DNA of 64,000 nucleotides from Hydrogenophaga sp. GTDB lineage: Bacteria > Pseudomonadota > Gammaproteobacteria > Burkholderiales > Burkholderiaceae_C. Below the pieces are notes generated by a model that did no database searches, had not been told where the DNA came from, and worked only from the letters and a program-made list of their open reading frames with translations. The stretch's first letter is position 1, and every line of letters starts with the position of its first letter. Of the stretch, positions 32,025 through 40,841 are shown piece after piece. The stretch spans positions 1 through 64,000 of the forward strand of contig NZ_JAOASO010000136.1 of assembly GCF_030158645.1 (NCBI RefSeq), read 5' to 3'. The position numbers and the translations under genes are program-made.

Positions 32025-33729
32025 CCGGAGCGAGCTGCGCGTAAGACGCCACGCACGGCGCGAGGATGTCGAGCGCCAGTTCGTGCGCCTGGGTCTGCAC
32101 ATCCATCAGGCCGAGCACCGAATGAAACAGGTTGTCGTGCGAGAGCGGCTTGTCGGCCTGGGCCTTCAAGCACGCCTGCCCCACGCCACTGCGCTGCTGC
32201 AGGCCCGGCGAGAGCCAGGCCACCATGGGCACATGGGTCTGCTGCTGCGGCGCCATGGCGTAGGGCACACCGTGCAGGTACAGCCCCTTTTCGCCGAGCG
32301 ATTCGCCGTGGTCGGACAGGTAGATCAGGCCGGTGGCGTTGGCGCCGCTCTGCTCGCGCGCCTTGAGCCACCGCAGCGACAGGTCCAGAAAATGGTCGGT
32401 GTAGGCGATCGAGTTGTCGTAAGCGTTGACCAGTTGCTCGGGCGGGCAGTCGGACAGCGTGTTGCTGGTGCACTCGGGCATGAAGGGTTTGCGGTCGGGG
32501 GACGAGCGCTTGTAATAGGCCGGTCCGTGGCTGCCCATCTGGTGCATCACCAGCACCACGCCGCGCGCGCGGCGTACCGGGTCGAGCGCGGCGATGCGTT
32601 CGTCCAGGCCGTCAAGCATGGCGGGGTCCAGACACTCTCCGCTGTCGCAAAGACCGGGGATCTTGAGGTCGAGCGTGCTGGCGTTGGGCACCCGGGCGCA
32701 CACGCCCTTGCAGCCGGCCTGGTTGTCGATCCACAGCACGGCCAGACCCGCGCGCTGCAGCACGTCGAGCAGGTTCTCGTGCTCGGGCGTCTGGTCGCCG
32801 CCCTGCGCGCGCGTGAGCGGCGAGAACAGGCAGGGCACCGAGACCTTGGTGTTGGTGCCGCACGATTGCACCTGGCTGAAGTTGACCAGGCCTTCCTCGG
32901 CCTGCCAGCGCGCGAGCGCCGGCGTGGTGTGGCGCGCGTAACCGTTGAGGCCGAAGTTCTGTGCGCGCGCGGTCTCACCCACCACCAGCATCAACAGCGG
33001 TGGTTGGCCCTGACTGGTGTAGCTGGTGCCGAGCCGGGCGTCCTCGCCCACGGGCTTGAGGGTCTGCACCTGTTTGGGCAACTGGTCGATGGCCAGGCGG
33101 CTGCCCGCATACAAGGTGTTGACCGGGTTGATCATGTAGCGCAGCTCCTTGTGGTTGCGCATGAGGGACGCCAGGTCCTGGTAGGTCACCAGGGTGGCCA
33201 CGACCACGACGACCACGCCGACCAGGGCGCCCAGCGCGTTGCGTCCGGTCTGCGGCAGCCAGCTGCGCGTGGCCAGGGGCCGGCGCCAGATCGCCCACAG
33301 CGGCAGGCCCGCCACCAGCAGCACGGTCAGCGGCAAGGCCCAGGACATCAGATCGCGCACCTCGCGCACATCGGTCTGCACCACGTTGGCCATCATGGTC
33401 GGGTCGATCACCGCGCCGTACTGCAGCATGAAGTGGGTGTTGAAGGCGCTCACCAGCACCAGGGCCGTGGCGACGGGGCGGAACACGCGCGGCCAGGCCA
33501 GCAGCGAGAGCAGGGCCGCCGTGACACCCACCACCACCAGGCCGAAACCCCCCAGCAGCGCCAGGCGCTGCGTTGGCGTGCCGGCCAGCTCGTTCACACG
33601 CAGCCACAGCGGCAGGTTGCCGGCCACGGCCAGCCACAGCGCGAGCAGCCACACGGAGGTGGCGGGGCGCCAGGTGGGCTGGGAAAGGCGGGTGCCGGAC
33701 GGCAGCGCCGGGGAAAGAGTCGAAGACAT
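32002..33729 (-). CDS. eptA: Lipid A phosphoethanolamine transferase (EptA/PmrC family)
   Basis: The 575-residue inner-membrane enzyme has five N-terminal helices (to about 185) and a periplasmic alkaline-phosphatase-like domain. Catalytic features are Glu252 (VVGETAR), nucleophile Thr294 in CGTNTKVSVPC, His396/His401 (HQMGSHGP), Asp473-His474 (SDHGES) and several Cys pairs likely to form disulfides. It adds phosphoethanolamine to lipid A. It lies downstream of a PmrAB-like pair and has its own PmrA-type box at 33784-33800. It is of the chromosomal EptA type and shows no sign of recent transfer. Confidence 0.92.
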   Translation of the reverse strand: MSSTLSPALPSGTRLSQPTWRPATSVWLLALWLAVAGNLPLWLRVNELAGTPTQRLALLGGFGLVVVGVTAALLSLLAWPRVFRPVATALVLVSAFNTHFMLQYGAVIDPTMMANVVQTDVREVRDLMSWALPLTVLLVAGLPLWAIWRRPLATRSWLPQTGRNALGALVGVVVVVVATLVTYQDLASLMRNHKELRYMINPVNTLYAGSRLAIDQLPKQVQTLKPVGEDARLGTSYTSQGQPPLLMLVVGETARAQNFGLNGYARHTTPALARWQAEEGLVNFSQVQSCGTNTKVSVPCLFSPLTRAQGGDQTPEHENLLDVLQRAGLAVLWIDNQAGCKGVCARVPNASTLDLKIPGLCDSGECLDPAMLDGLDERIAALDPVRRARGVVLVMHQMGSHGPAYYKRSSPDRKPFMPECTSNTLSDCPPEQLVNAYDNSIAYTDHFLDLSLRWLKAREQSGANATGLIYLSDHGESLGEKGLYLHGVPYAMAPQQQTHVPMVAWLSPGLQQRSGVGQACLKAQADKPLSHDNLFHSVLGLMDVQTQAHELALDILAPCVASYAQLAPVTPTAAN

Positions 33730-33783
33730 GGGCGAAGCTTCTGAAGTCGGAACATGCCGACCCCGACAGCTTCGCGCCCGCGG

Positions 33784-33800
33784 GTTAAGTGATCCTTATG
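33784..33800 (-). promoter_or_regulatory. PmrA-box-like direct repeat before eptA
   Basis: On the minus strand the sequence reads CATAAG-GATCA-CTTAAC, matching the PmrA-box layout of two TTAA-type half sites 5 bases apart. It overlaps the stop codon of the kinase gene and lies 55 bases before the eptA start. A second, better copy precedes the divergent PAP2 gene. Confidence 0.65.
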
Positions 33801-35148
33801 GCGCCGGGCGCGGCCAGCGCAGCGTGAAGCGCGTGGTCATGGGCGCTTCGCCGGTGTCGCGCTCCAGCGTGGCACCCAGCTGCTCGGCGATGCGCTGGAC
33901 CAGGCGCAGGCCCAGCCCCAGGCCCGACGTGCTGTGTGCCGCAACGGGCGCAGGCGCACCGGGCCGCTGGCCATCGTCGCTGACCGAGACGCCGGCTTCG
34001 CTGGCGCTTTGCCAGACCTCCACCACCACCTGCGTGTCGGCCGGGGTGTGGCGCAAGGCGTTCTCGATCAGGTTGCGCAAGGCCAGCTCCAGCAGCATGG
34101 GCTGCACGTGCAGGACCACCGGCGCGTCGGGCTGCTCCAGCGACAGCTCGTGGCGGCTCTCGAAGCCCTCTTGCGCGTGGGACGCGATCAGGTCGGCGGC
34201 CGCCTCGCCCAGGGCCACGTCCTTCCAGGCCTCACGGCCCGAGCCGTCGCGCTGCGCGCGCGCAAGTTCGAGCAACTGCGACAGGATGTGGCCGGCCCGC
34301 AGCGCGGAGGCCTCCAGCTGCGCCAGCCGTTCGGGCGAGGGGTCGTGTTGGGCCGCACTGGCCTGCAACGACAGGGCCGCCAGCGGCGTGCGCAGTTCGT
34401 GCGCCACGTCCGACGCAAATTCGCGCTCGCGCCGGGCCTGCATCTGCAGCGAATCCACCAGCGTGTTGATGGCGCGCACGGTGCTGGAAAACTCGTGGAA
34501 GCGGTGCGCCGTGTCCAGGCGCTGACCGCCCAGCCCGTCGAGCGCGGCCACGTCGCGCGAGAGGCGCACCAGCGGACTCAGACCCCGGCGCAGCGCCCAC
34601 CACAGCAGCAGCGCCACCAGCGGCAGCACCAGCAAGGCCGGCCGCGCCAGCTTGAGCGCCATGTCGCGACCGAGGTCCACCCGGTGGTCCAGGTCCATCA
34701 GCACCGCCACGAAGTCGGCCGCGTGTTCGTCCTGCCCCGGGGCGGCGTACACCCGCCAGCGCACCTCGCCGTTGCCGGTGGTCTGCACCCGGTTGGAGAA
34801 CCCCCGCGCGGGCGGATCGCTCAACCCGAGGCTGCCGGCCAGGTTGTGCGTGTCGGTGAACAGCTCACCATCGACCCAGTGCAGCACGGCCACGTCCTGC
34901 ACGTAGGCGCGGCTGCGGCTGGAGGCGATGGGCTCGGGAATGGACAGGGTCTTGTCGGGCTCGACCGACAACCACAGGCGCGCCACCGCTTCGAGCTGGC
35001 CGTCGGTGATCTCTTCGGCCTCGTGGTGACCGGTGTACCAGGCCACCAGCAGCAGCGTGGTCCACACCACCAGCAAGGCACCCACCACCCAGGCCCAGAG
35101 GTAGCGCCACAGGGTGGGCAGGCGCGCGCCCGGTGCGGGCGTCGTCAT
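33796..35148 (-). CDS. PmrB-like sensor histidine kinase
   Basis: The 450-residue kinase has helices at about 15-37 and 160-185 flanking a periplasmic domain of about 120 residues. The H-box is DVAHELRTPLAAL and the HATPase carries NLIENALRHTP, SDDGQRPG and GLGLGLRLV. It overlaps the regulator gene by 4 bases. Neighbouring eptA and PmrA-type boxes argue for the PmrB role (sensing metals or cationic envelope stress), but no Fe3+-binding ExxE motif is evident, so the signal is open. Confidence 0.85.
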   Translation of the reverse strand: MTTPAPGARLPTLWRYLWAWVVGALLVVWTTLLLVAWYTGHHEAEEITDGQLEAVARLWLSVEPDKTLSIPEPIASSRSRAYVQDVAVLHWVDGELFTDTHNLAGSLGLSDPPARGFSNRVQTTGNGEVRWRVYAAPGQDEHAADFVAVLMDLDHRVDLGRDMALKLARPALLVLPLVALLLWWALRRGLSPLVRLSRDVAALDGLGGQRLDTAHRFHEFSSTVRAINTLVDSLQMQARREREFASDVAHELRTPLAALSLQASAAQHDPSPERLAQLEASALRAGHILSQLLELARAQRDGSGREAWKDVALGEAAADLIASHAQEGFESRHELSLEQPDAPVVLHVQPMLLELALRNLIENALRHTPADTQVVVEVWQSASEAGVSVSDDGQRPGAPAPVAAHSTSGLGLGLRLVQRIAEQLGATLERDTGEAPMTTRFTLRWPRPAP

Positions 35149-35864
35149 GCGGGCGGGTCTTGTTGCGGCACAAAGTAGCCCACGCCGCGCACCGTCTTGA
35201 TGAGCGACTCACCCAGCTTGCGCCGCAGGTGGTGGATGTGCACTTCGATCGCGTTGCTCTCCAGCGCCTCGCCAAAACCGTACAACGACGACTCCAGGCG
35301 CGACTTGGACAGCACCTGGGGTCGCGCCTGCAGCAAGGCCATCAGCAACGCAAATTCCTTGCCGCCCAGCGGCACCAGCTCGCCCGCGCGCAGCACGGTG
35401 TGGGAGGCCGGGTCCACCACCAGCTCGCCATGGGCGATCACCGGGCTGCTGCGCCCGCTGGCCCGGCGCAACATGGCGCGCAGGCGCGCCAGCAGCTCGG
35501 TGGCATCAAAAGGTTTGACGATGTAGTCGTCGGCGCCGCTGTCCAGACCGCTCACGCGATCGCTCACACCGTCGCGGGCGGTCATGATCAGCACCGGCAG
35601 GTCGTTGCGCGGCAGCGCGGTGCGTCCGGCCACTGGCGGGGCCTGGCGGCGCAGGCGCGCCAGCAGATCGAGGCCGTCCCCATCGGGCAGGCCGAGGTCG
35701 AGGATCAACACGTCCACCGGCTCCACCGACAACACATGCCACGCCGCCTCCAGCGTGCCGCACACGTCCACCGCGTAGCCGGCTTGCTTGAGCGACGCCT
35801 GCAGGCCGCTGGCGATGCCGGGGTCGTCTTCCACCACGAGTGCGCGCATTGTTGGGTCGGACAT
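35145..35864 (-). CDS. PmrA-like response regulator
   Basis: The 239-residue OmpR-family regulator begins MSDPTMRALVVEDDPGI; a start at the second Met (35849) is equally possible. The phospho-Asp is in DVLILDLGLPDGDG, Lys in VKPF, and a winged helix ends with NAIEVHIHHLRRKLG. Its promoter region contains a PmrA-type box (35907-35923), consistent with autoregulation. Confidence 0.88.
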   Translation of the reverse strand: MSDPTMRALVVEDDPGIASGLQASLKQAGYAVDVCGTLEAAWHVLSVEPVDVLILDLGLPDGDGLDLLARLRRQAPPVAGRTALPRNDLPVLIMTARDGVSDRVSGLDSGADDYIVKPFDATELLARLRAMLRRASGRSSPVIAHGELVVDPASHTVLRAGELVPLGGKEFALLMALLQARPQVLSKSRLESSLYGFGEALESNAIEVHIHHLRRKLGESLIKTVRGVGYFVPQQDPPA

Positions 35865-35906
35865 CAGGTCCGCAGGTTGAGGGAGCTGTTCATTATGAAG
35901 ACGCTG

Positions 35907-35923
35907 CTTAAGACGCACTTAAC
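35907..35923 (+). promoter_or_regulatory. PmrA-box-like direct repeat between regulator and PAP2 gene
   Basis: CTTAAG-ACGCA-CTTAAC is two TTAA-type half sites separated by exactly 5 bases, an almost ideal PmrA box. It lies 43 bases before the regulator start (minus) and 24 bases before the PAP2 start (plus), so it can serve either or both. Confidence 0.75.
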
Positions 35924-35946
35924 GAGCGCCACCGAGACTGGCACCC

Positions 35947-36702
35947 ATGAACCGCTCCGGCTCCACAGCCGTCCCGCTCGACCCACCCGCCGCTGCCCCG
36001 GCCGCACCCGCCATCGCCCTCTGGTGGCTGGGGGCGCTGCTGCTGACCGGGCTGTGGGACATCGGCGGACTCGATCTGGCGGTCATGCGCCGGATCGGCA
36101 CGACCACCGGCTTTCCCTTGCAGCACACCTGGGTGCTCGAGCGGGTGCTGCACGAGGGTGTGCGCCAGGCCGCCACCGGCCTCTTTGTGCTGATCGGGGT
36201 CTGGGCGCTGTGGCCCGTGCGCTGGAACCACGAACGCCTGTCGGTTCTCACCTTGCCCCGGCGCGAGCGCTGGGCGGTGTTGGGGCTGGTCACGCTGTCG
36301 CTGATCGTGGTCAACCTGATCAAGAACGCCAGCCAGACCAGTTGCCCGTGGGACCTGCAGGCCTTCGGCGGGCCGGCGGTGTATGTGTCGCACTGGACCT
36401 GGGGCCTGGCCGATGGCGGCACCGGGCGCTGTTTTCCCGGTGGTCACGCGTCCAGCGCGTTCGCCTTTCTGGCGCTCGGCCTGCCCTGGCTGATGCCACC
36501 CGAGGGCACATCACGCAGCCAGGTGGCGGGCTTGCGCTGGCTGCTGGCCGTGTTGTTCGCGGGCGCGGTGGCGGGCACGGTGCAGACCGTGCGCGGCGCC
36601 CACTACCCCAGCCACACGCTGTGGACGCTGGTGATCTGTGGTGGCGTTTCGTTGGCGCTCTGGCGCCTCATGCTTCCACGGCTGGTTCCAAAACCCGCCT
36701 GA
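35947..36702 (+). CDS. PAP2-family membrane phosphatase
   Basis: The 251-residue protein has about six helices and the PAP2 acid-phosphatase motifs KNASQTSCPWDL (126-137), RCFPGGHASS (161-170) and RGAHYPSHTLW (217-227), with catalytic His167 and His223. In the first motif the usual Arg of KX6RP is Cys133, a variant shared with CPWDL-type members. Position behind a PmrA-type box next to pmrAB/eptA suggests it removes a phosphate from lipid A or an undecaprenyl carrier; this is inference. Confidence 0.85.
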   Translation: MNRSGSTAVPLDPPAAAPAAPAIALWWLGALLLTGLWDIGGLDLAVMRRIGTTTGFPLQHTWVLERVLHEGVRQAATGLFVLIGVWALWPVRWNHERLSVLTLPRRERWAVLGLVTLSLIVVNLIKNASQTSCPWDLQAFGGPAVYVSHWTWGLADGGTGRCFPGGHASSAFAFLALGLPWLMPPEGTSRSQVAGLRWLLAVLFAGAVAGTVQTVRGAHYPSHTLWTLVICGGVSLALWRLMLPRLVPKPA

Positions 36703-36708
36703 ACGCCC

Positions 36709-37044
36709 TCACCAGCCCAGCATCAGGCGCAGCGGCAGGTACACGGCGGTGCCACAGACGATGGTGCCCAGCACGCCGCGTTTCCAGAAAAACCACGCCA
36801 TGCCCGCGAATGCAGCGAACAGGCGCGCGTCCTGCCAGGTGGTGATGAACACGCCCTGCGTGGTGACGATCTCCGGAATGACCACGGCCGCCAGCGCCGC
36901 GATGGGCGCGTACTGCAGGCCGCGCTGGGCCCAGTGCGGCAAGGTCCAGGGCTTGCTGGAGATGAAGAAAAAGCCGCGTGTGATCACGGTGATGCAACCG
37001 AGCAGCACGATGGTGAGCAGGGTCCAGGGGTCCAGGTCAAACAT
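36709..37044 (-). CDS. azlD: AzlD-family branched-chain amino acid export subunit
   Basis: The 111-residue protein has four short helices and the AzlD motif LLGCITVITRGFFF followed by LQYAPIAALAAVVIPEI. It pairs with the larger AzlC permease to export branched-chain amino acids or analogues. ATG 37044 lies inside the end of azlC (8-base overlap), which implies coupled translation. Substrate is not determined by sequence. Confidence 0.88.
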   Translation of the reverse strand: MFDLDPWTLLTIVLLGCITVITRGFFFISSKPWTLPHWAQRGLQYAPIAALAAVVIPEIVTTQGVFITTWQDARLFAAFAGMAWFFWKRGVLGTIVCGTAVYLPLRLMLGW

Positions 37045-37780
37045 GGCGCACGCCACCCGCCGGGTCTTGCGGACCCAGTTTCTCCAGCACCAGGCAGATC
37101 GCCACCGCGCTGGCAATCGCCACCAGGATGTTGAGCTTGAGCGGCAACGCGATCGCCGCCACCGCCGCCGCGCCGGCCACCCCGGCAGAAACCACGCGCA
37201 GCCGGGAGGTGGCGAGCGAACACAACACGCCCAGCAAGGCCAGGATGCCGGCGAAGCCCAGGCCCCAGGCCACCGGGATCACGTTGGTCAGCGCGATGCC
37301 GAGCAGGCTGGCGCCCATCCACGACACGTAGTTCACCGCGCAGTTGCCCATCAGGTAGGCCTGCTGGCCCGCCAGTTCATCGGGCGTTGAACCCGGCTTG
37401 GGATACTTGCGCGCAAAGAACACATAGCTGAGGTCGGCGGTGATGTAGCCGGTGACCATGCGCTGCCAGCGCGGCAGGTGCATGAGGTAGGGCCGCAGGT
37501 GGGCGGAGAACACCACGAAGCGCAGGTTCACGCAGAACGCCGCGGCCAGGATCACCCACAGCGGCGCACCGGCCGCGATCATGGGCACGGCCGCCAGCTG
37601 GGCGCTGCCGGCGTACACGATCAGCGTCATGAGCACCGCCTCCAGCGGCGAGAGGCCGGACTGCACCAGCGACACGCCCGTCATCAAGCCCCAGGCGCCG
37701 ATGCCCATGGCCACGGTGGTCTGCTCGCGAAAGCCTTGCCAGAACTCGGGGCGGCCGCGGTGCTCGCGCAGGAAAAACAT
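37037..37780 (-). CDS. azlC: AzlC-family branched-chain amino acid exporter
   Basis: The 247-residue permease carries the AzlC pattern GAWGLMTGVSLVQSGLSPLEA and YAGSAQLAAVPMIAAGAPL, with about seven helices. Its start codon shares a base with the fmt stop (TGATG), so it is read with def-fmt. It forms a two-component exporter with AzlD. Confidence 0.9.
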   Translation of the reverse strand: MFFLREHRGRPEFWQGFREQTTVAMGIGAWGLMTGVSLVQSGLSPLEAVLMTLIVYAGSAQLAAVPMIAAGAPLWVILAAAFCVNLRFVVFSAHLRPYLMHLPRWQRMVTGYITADLSYVFFARKYPKPGSTPDELAGQQAYLMGNCAVNYVSWMGASLLGIALTNVIPVAWGLGFAGILALLGVLCSLATSRLRVVSAGVAGAAAVAAIALPLKLNILVAIASAVAICLVLEKLGPQDPAGGVRHV

Positions 37781-38760
37781 CAGGCCGGCGCTTTCTGCGC
37801 GGGCGCTGCGTCGAACACATCACCGACTCGCAGCTCGTGGCCGCGCAGGAAGTCGGCCGCCGCCAGGCGCTTGCCGCCCGCGCGCTGCAGCTCGGTCAGC
37901 ACCAGCACGCCATGGGCGGTCTGCACCTGAATACCGTCGTCGCCCAGTGCGAGCACCTGCCCCGGCGCCGCAACGGCCGACCCGTCCACCGCCCGGGCGG
38001 CCCACACCTTCACCGGCTCACCCGCGCGGGCCGTGGCGGCACCAGGAAACGGGTTGAACGCCCGTACCCGCCGCGCCAGCAGCTCGGCGGGTGCTGTCCA
38101 GTCGAGGGTGGCCTCGGCCTTGTCGATCTTGTGCGCGTAGGTCACGCCCTCGGTGGGTTGTTTCTGCGCACTCAGGCCACCGCAGGCGGCGATCTCCAGC
38201 GCCTCGACGACGAGCCGCCCACCGAGCACGGCCAGGCGGTCGTGCAGGCTGCCGGTGGTGTCGTCCGCGCGGATCGGCAGGCGCTCCACGAGCAGCATGT
38301 CGCCGGTGTCCAGCCCGGCGTCCATCTGCATGATGGTCACGCCGGTCTCCGTGTCGCCGGCCTCGATGGCGCGGTGGATGGGCGCCGCGCCGCGCCAGCG
38401 CGGCAGCAACGAAGCATGGATGTTCAGACACCCCAGACGCGGCACGTCGAGCACCCACTGCGGCAGGATCAGGCCGTACGCGGCGACCACCATCGCATCG
38501 GCCTGCGCGGCTTCGATGGACTCAAGCGCCGCCGCGGCGTCTTCGGGGTATTTGCCGTCCAGCCGGAGACTGCGCGGCTGCGCCACGGCGATGTGGTGCT
38601 GCAGCGCGAGCTGCTTCACGGGTGAGGCCTGCAGCTTCATGCCGCGGCCGGCCGGCCGATCGGGCTGGGTCAGCACCAGCGGCACCTGAAAACCAGCGGC
38701 CAACAAACGGGCCAGCGCCACGCTGGCAAATTCCGGCGTGCCGGCAAAGATGAGTTTCAT
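37780..38760 (-). CDS. fmt: Methionyl-tRNA formyltransferase
   Basis: This enzyme formylates initiator Met-tRNA using 10-formyl-tetrahydrofolate. The 326 residues show [10 protein letters not shown] at the start, the catalytic block [33 protein letters not shown], and a C-terminal OB-like domain. It follows def by 28 bases in the usual def-fmt order. Confidence 0.97.
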   Translation of the reverse strand: MKLIFAGTPEFASVALARLLAAGFQVPLVLTQPDRPAGRGMKLQASPVKQLALQHHIAVAQPRSLRLDGKYPEDAAAALESIEAAQADAMVVAAYGLILPQWVLDVPRLGCLNIHASLLPRWRGAAPIHRAIEAGDTETGVTIMQMDAGLDTGDMLLVERLPIRADDTTGSLHDRLAVLGGRLVVEALEIAACGGLSAQKQPTEGVTYAHKIDKAEATLDWTAPAELLARRVRAFNPFPGAATARAGEPVKVWAARAVDGSAVAAPGQVLALGDDGIQVQTAHGVLVLTELQRAGGKRLAAADFLRGHELRVGDVFDAAPAQKAPA

Positions 38761-38788
38761 GAAGAAAGGTCGAGACCGGACAAAGGCC

Positions 38789-39310
38789 TCAAGCCTTCAT
38801 CGCCTCCCGCTGGGCCTTGACCATCTTGGACTTGATGCGCGTGCGCTTGAGCGGCGAGAGGTATTCCACGAACACCTTGCCCATCAGGTGGTCCATCTCG
38901 TGCTGGATGCACACGGCCAGCATGCCATCGGCCTCGATGGTGCGCTCGGCACCGCTCAGGTCTTGCGCCCGCACGCGCACGGACAGCGAGCGCTCCACGC
39001 CGTCGTAGATGCCGGGCACCGAGAGGCAGCCCTCTTCGCCCTTGCGCGTCTCGGGGCTGGCCCATTCGATCACCGGGTTGATCAGCACCATGGGCTGGTC
39101 GCGTGTCTCGCTCACGTCGATGACGATCAACCGTTCATGCACATCCACCTGCGTGGCGGCCAGGCCGATGCCGTGGGCGTCGTACATGGTGTCCAGCATC
39201 TGCCGGCTCAGCTGGCGGATGCGGTCGTCCACGGCCTTCACCGGGCGGGCCACGGTGTGCAAACGGGGATCGGGGTAGCAAAGGATGGGCAGCAGGGACG
39301 GCTGATTCAT
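38789..39310 (-). CDS. def: Peptide deformylase
   Basis: The 173-residue Fe(II) hydrolase removes the formyl group from nascent proteins. All three motifs are present: [17 protein letters not shown] and QHEMDHLMG, providing the Cys and two His metal ligands and the catalytic Glu. ATG 39310 ([10 protein letters not shown]) is used instead of upstream in-frame codons, which lie in the promoter gap. Confidence 0.97.
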   Translation of the reverse strand: MNQPSLLPILCYPDPRLHTVARPVKAVDDRIRQLSRQMLDTMYDAHGIGLAATQVDVHERLIVIDVSETRDQPMVLINPVIEWASPETRKGEEGCLSVPGIYDGVERSLSVRVRAQDLSGAERTIEADGMLAVCIQHEMDHLMGKVFVEYLSPLKRTRIKSKMVKAQREAMKA

Positions 39311-39456
39311 GGAAAAAATGGGGCAAACGGAGGGCTGACACGGCACCGCCCAATGTACCCGGGCGACGGCTGGCGGCCAGCCGGGGACGAGCGGAATACG
39401 GTGTCGACATTTTCGCCACTTTTGCCACGACGCGTGAAACCCCTCCGCCATAAACA

Positions 39457-39485
39457 TTGCCTAATCAAAGGCTTGGGCGCAAAAT
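39457..39485 (+). promoter_or_regulatory. Candidate sigma-70 promoter for the LysM-dprA operon
   Basis: TTGCCT (39457-39462) and CAAAAT (39480-39485) are separated by 17 bases and lie about 100 bases before the LysM gene start, in the 276-base gap between divergent def and LysM genes. The match is moderate and unconfirmed. Confidence 0.4.
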
Positions 39486-39586
39486 CAAATGCGATTTGTC
39501 AAGACACGAGCGCCACCCGGAGGGCAGCTGTCGTTTCACCGAAACGCCCGCTGACAGCCGGCCATCGCCGCCCCAGGGGCCACCAC

Positions 39587-40837
39587 ATGCCATTGAAGAA
39601 CCGCTTGCCTGCCGACTTCCGTTCCTCGCGCCCCACAAGCCACCTCCGGCCCCTGGTTTGGGCCGTTGCCCTGATCGGTGCTGCTGCTGCAGGCACGGTA
39701 TCGGCACAAAACTTCCCCATCACGCCCGGCCAGCGCGCCACCGCCAGCCAGGTCGCGCAGACCGGCGTGCCGCTGTCCGAGCTGGCGCCCAACGCGCCCG
39801 ACAGCTACACCATCAAACGCGGTGACACGCTCTGGGCCATCTCGGGCATCTTCCTCAAGACGCCCTGGCGCTGGCCCGAGCTCTGGGGCATGAACCTGGA
39901 CGACATCCAGAACCCGCACCGCATCTACCCCGGGCAGGTCCTGTACCTCGACAAATCCAATGGCCGAGCCCGGCTGACCACACGCCAGCCCGGCAGCGGT
40001 GACGGCGAAACCGTGCGTGTGTCCCCGCGCACCCGCTACGACAGTCTGGCCGACTCGGCCATTCCGCCGGTGAACCTGCAGGCCATCGAAGCCTTCCTGA
40101 CCGAACCCTTGATCGTGGATGAAGCCACGTTCTCGCGCGCACCGCGCATCGTCGCCACCCAGGAAAACCGCGTCATGCTCAGCCGGGGCGACCGCGCCTA
40201 CGCCCGCGCGCAGTACGGCGACGGCCCTCAGGCCGAGCCCTTGACCGTGATCGATGGTCGGTCCACCCAGTACCGTGTGTTCCGCAACGCCACACCGCTG
40301 CGCGACCCCACGACCGCCGAGATCCTGGGCTACGAGGCGCAATACGTCGGCAAGGCCAGCGTGGTCAGCGGCGAGACCACCCGCCAGGGCGTCGGCCCCA
40401 AGGGCCAGGCCGTGACCGAAACGGTGCCAGCGGCGATCGATATCCTGGCTGCCAAGGAAGAAATGCGCGTGGGCGACCGCCTGCTGCCCGAGCCGCCGCG
40501 CGAGCTGACCAACTTCGTGCCGCGCGCACCGCAAAGCATTCAAACCGGACAGATCGTGTCGGTGTATGGCAACGCGGTGAACTTCGCCGGACAGAACCAG
40601 GTGGTCACGATCAACCGCGGCACCTCGCACGGTATCGAGCGGGGCCATGTGCTGGCGCTGCAGCGCGAGAGCAACCTCGTCACCGACACCACCGACGCCA
40701 CGCGCCCACAGATTCGACTGCCCGGTGAGCGCAACGGCCTGATGATCGTCTTCCGCACCTTCGACAAGGTGTCCTACGGGCTGGTGCTGCAGATCACCGA
40801 CAGCGTCAAAGTCGGCGACCGCTTCATCAACCCGTAA
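39587..40837 (+). CDS. LysM peptidoglycan-binding exported protein
   Basis: The 416-residue protein has a Sec signal peptide (cleavage after about VSAQ, residue 41) and one LysM domain at about 70-125 (YTIKRGDTLWAISGIFL...IYPGQVLYLD). The rest, about 290 residues, is a beta-rich region typical of the LysM proteins encoded before dprA in Burkholderiales. AGGGG precedes ATG 39587. It probably binds the cell wall; the role of its C-terminal region is unknown. DprA begins 4 bases later. Confidence 0.88.
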   Translation: MPLKNRLPADFRSSRPTSHLRPLVWAVALIGAAAAGTVSAQNFPITPGQRATASQVAQTGVPLSELAPNAPDSYTIKRGDTLWAISGIFLKTPWRWPELWGMNLDDIQNPHRIYPGQVLYLDKSNGRARLTTRQPGSGDGETVRVSPRTRYDSLADSAIPPVNLQAIEAFLTEPLIVDEATFSRAPRIVATQENRVMLSRGDRAYARAQYGDGPQAEPLTVIDGRSTQYRVFRNATPLRDPTTAEILGYEAQYVGKASVVSGETTRQGVGPKGQAVTETVPAAIDILAAKEEMRVGDRLLPEPPRELTNFVPRAPQSIQTGQIVSVYGNAVNFAGQNQVVTINRGTSHGIERGHVLALQRESNLVTDTTDATRPQIRLPGERNGLMIVFRTFDKVSYGLVLQITDSVKVGDRFINP

Positions 40838-40841
40838 GGCG

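Noticed and set aside
32002-33729. Possibility that the phosphoethanolamine transferase is a recently acquired mobile resistance gene
   Set aside because: It has the base composition of its neighbours, is bound to a PmrAB-like locus with matching regulatory boxes, and no insertion sequences or plasmid genes are near.
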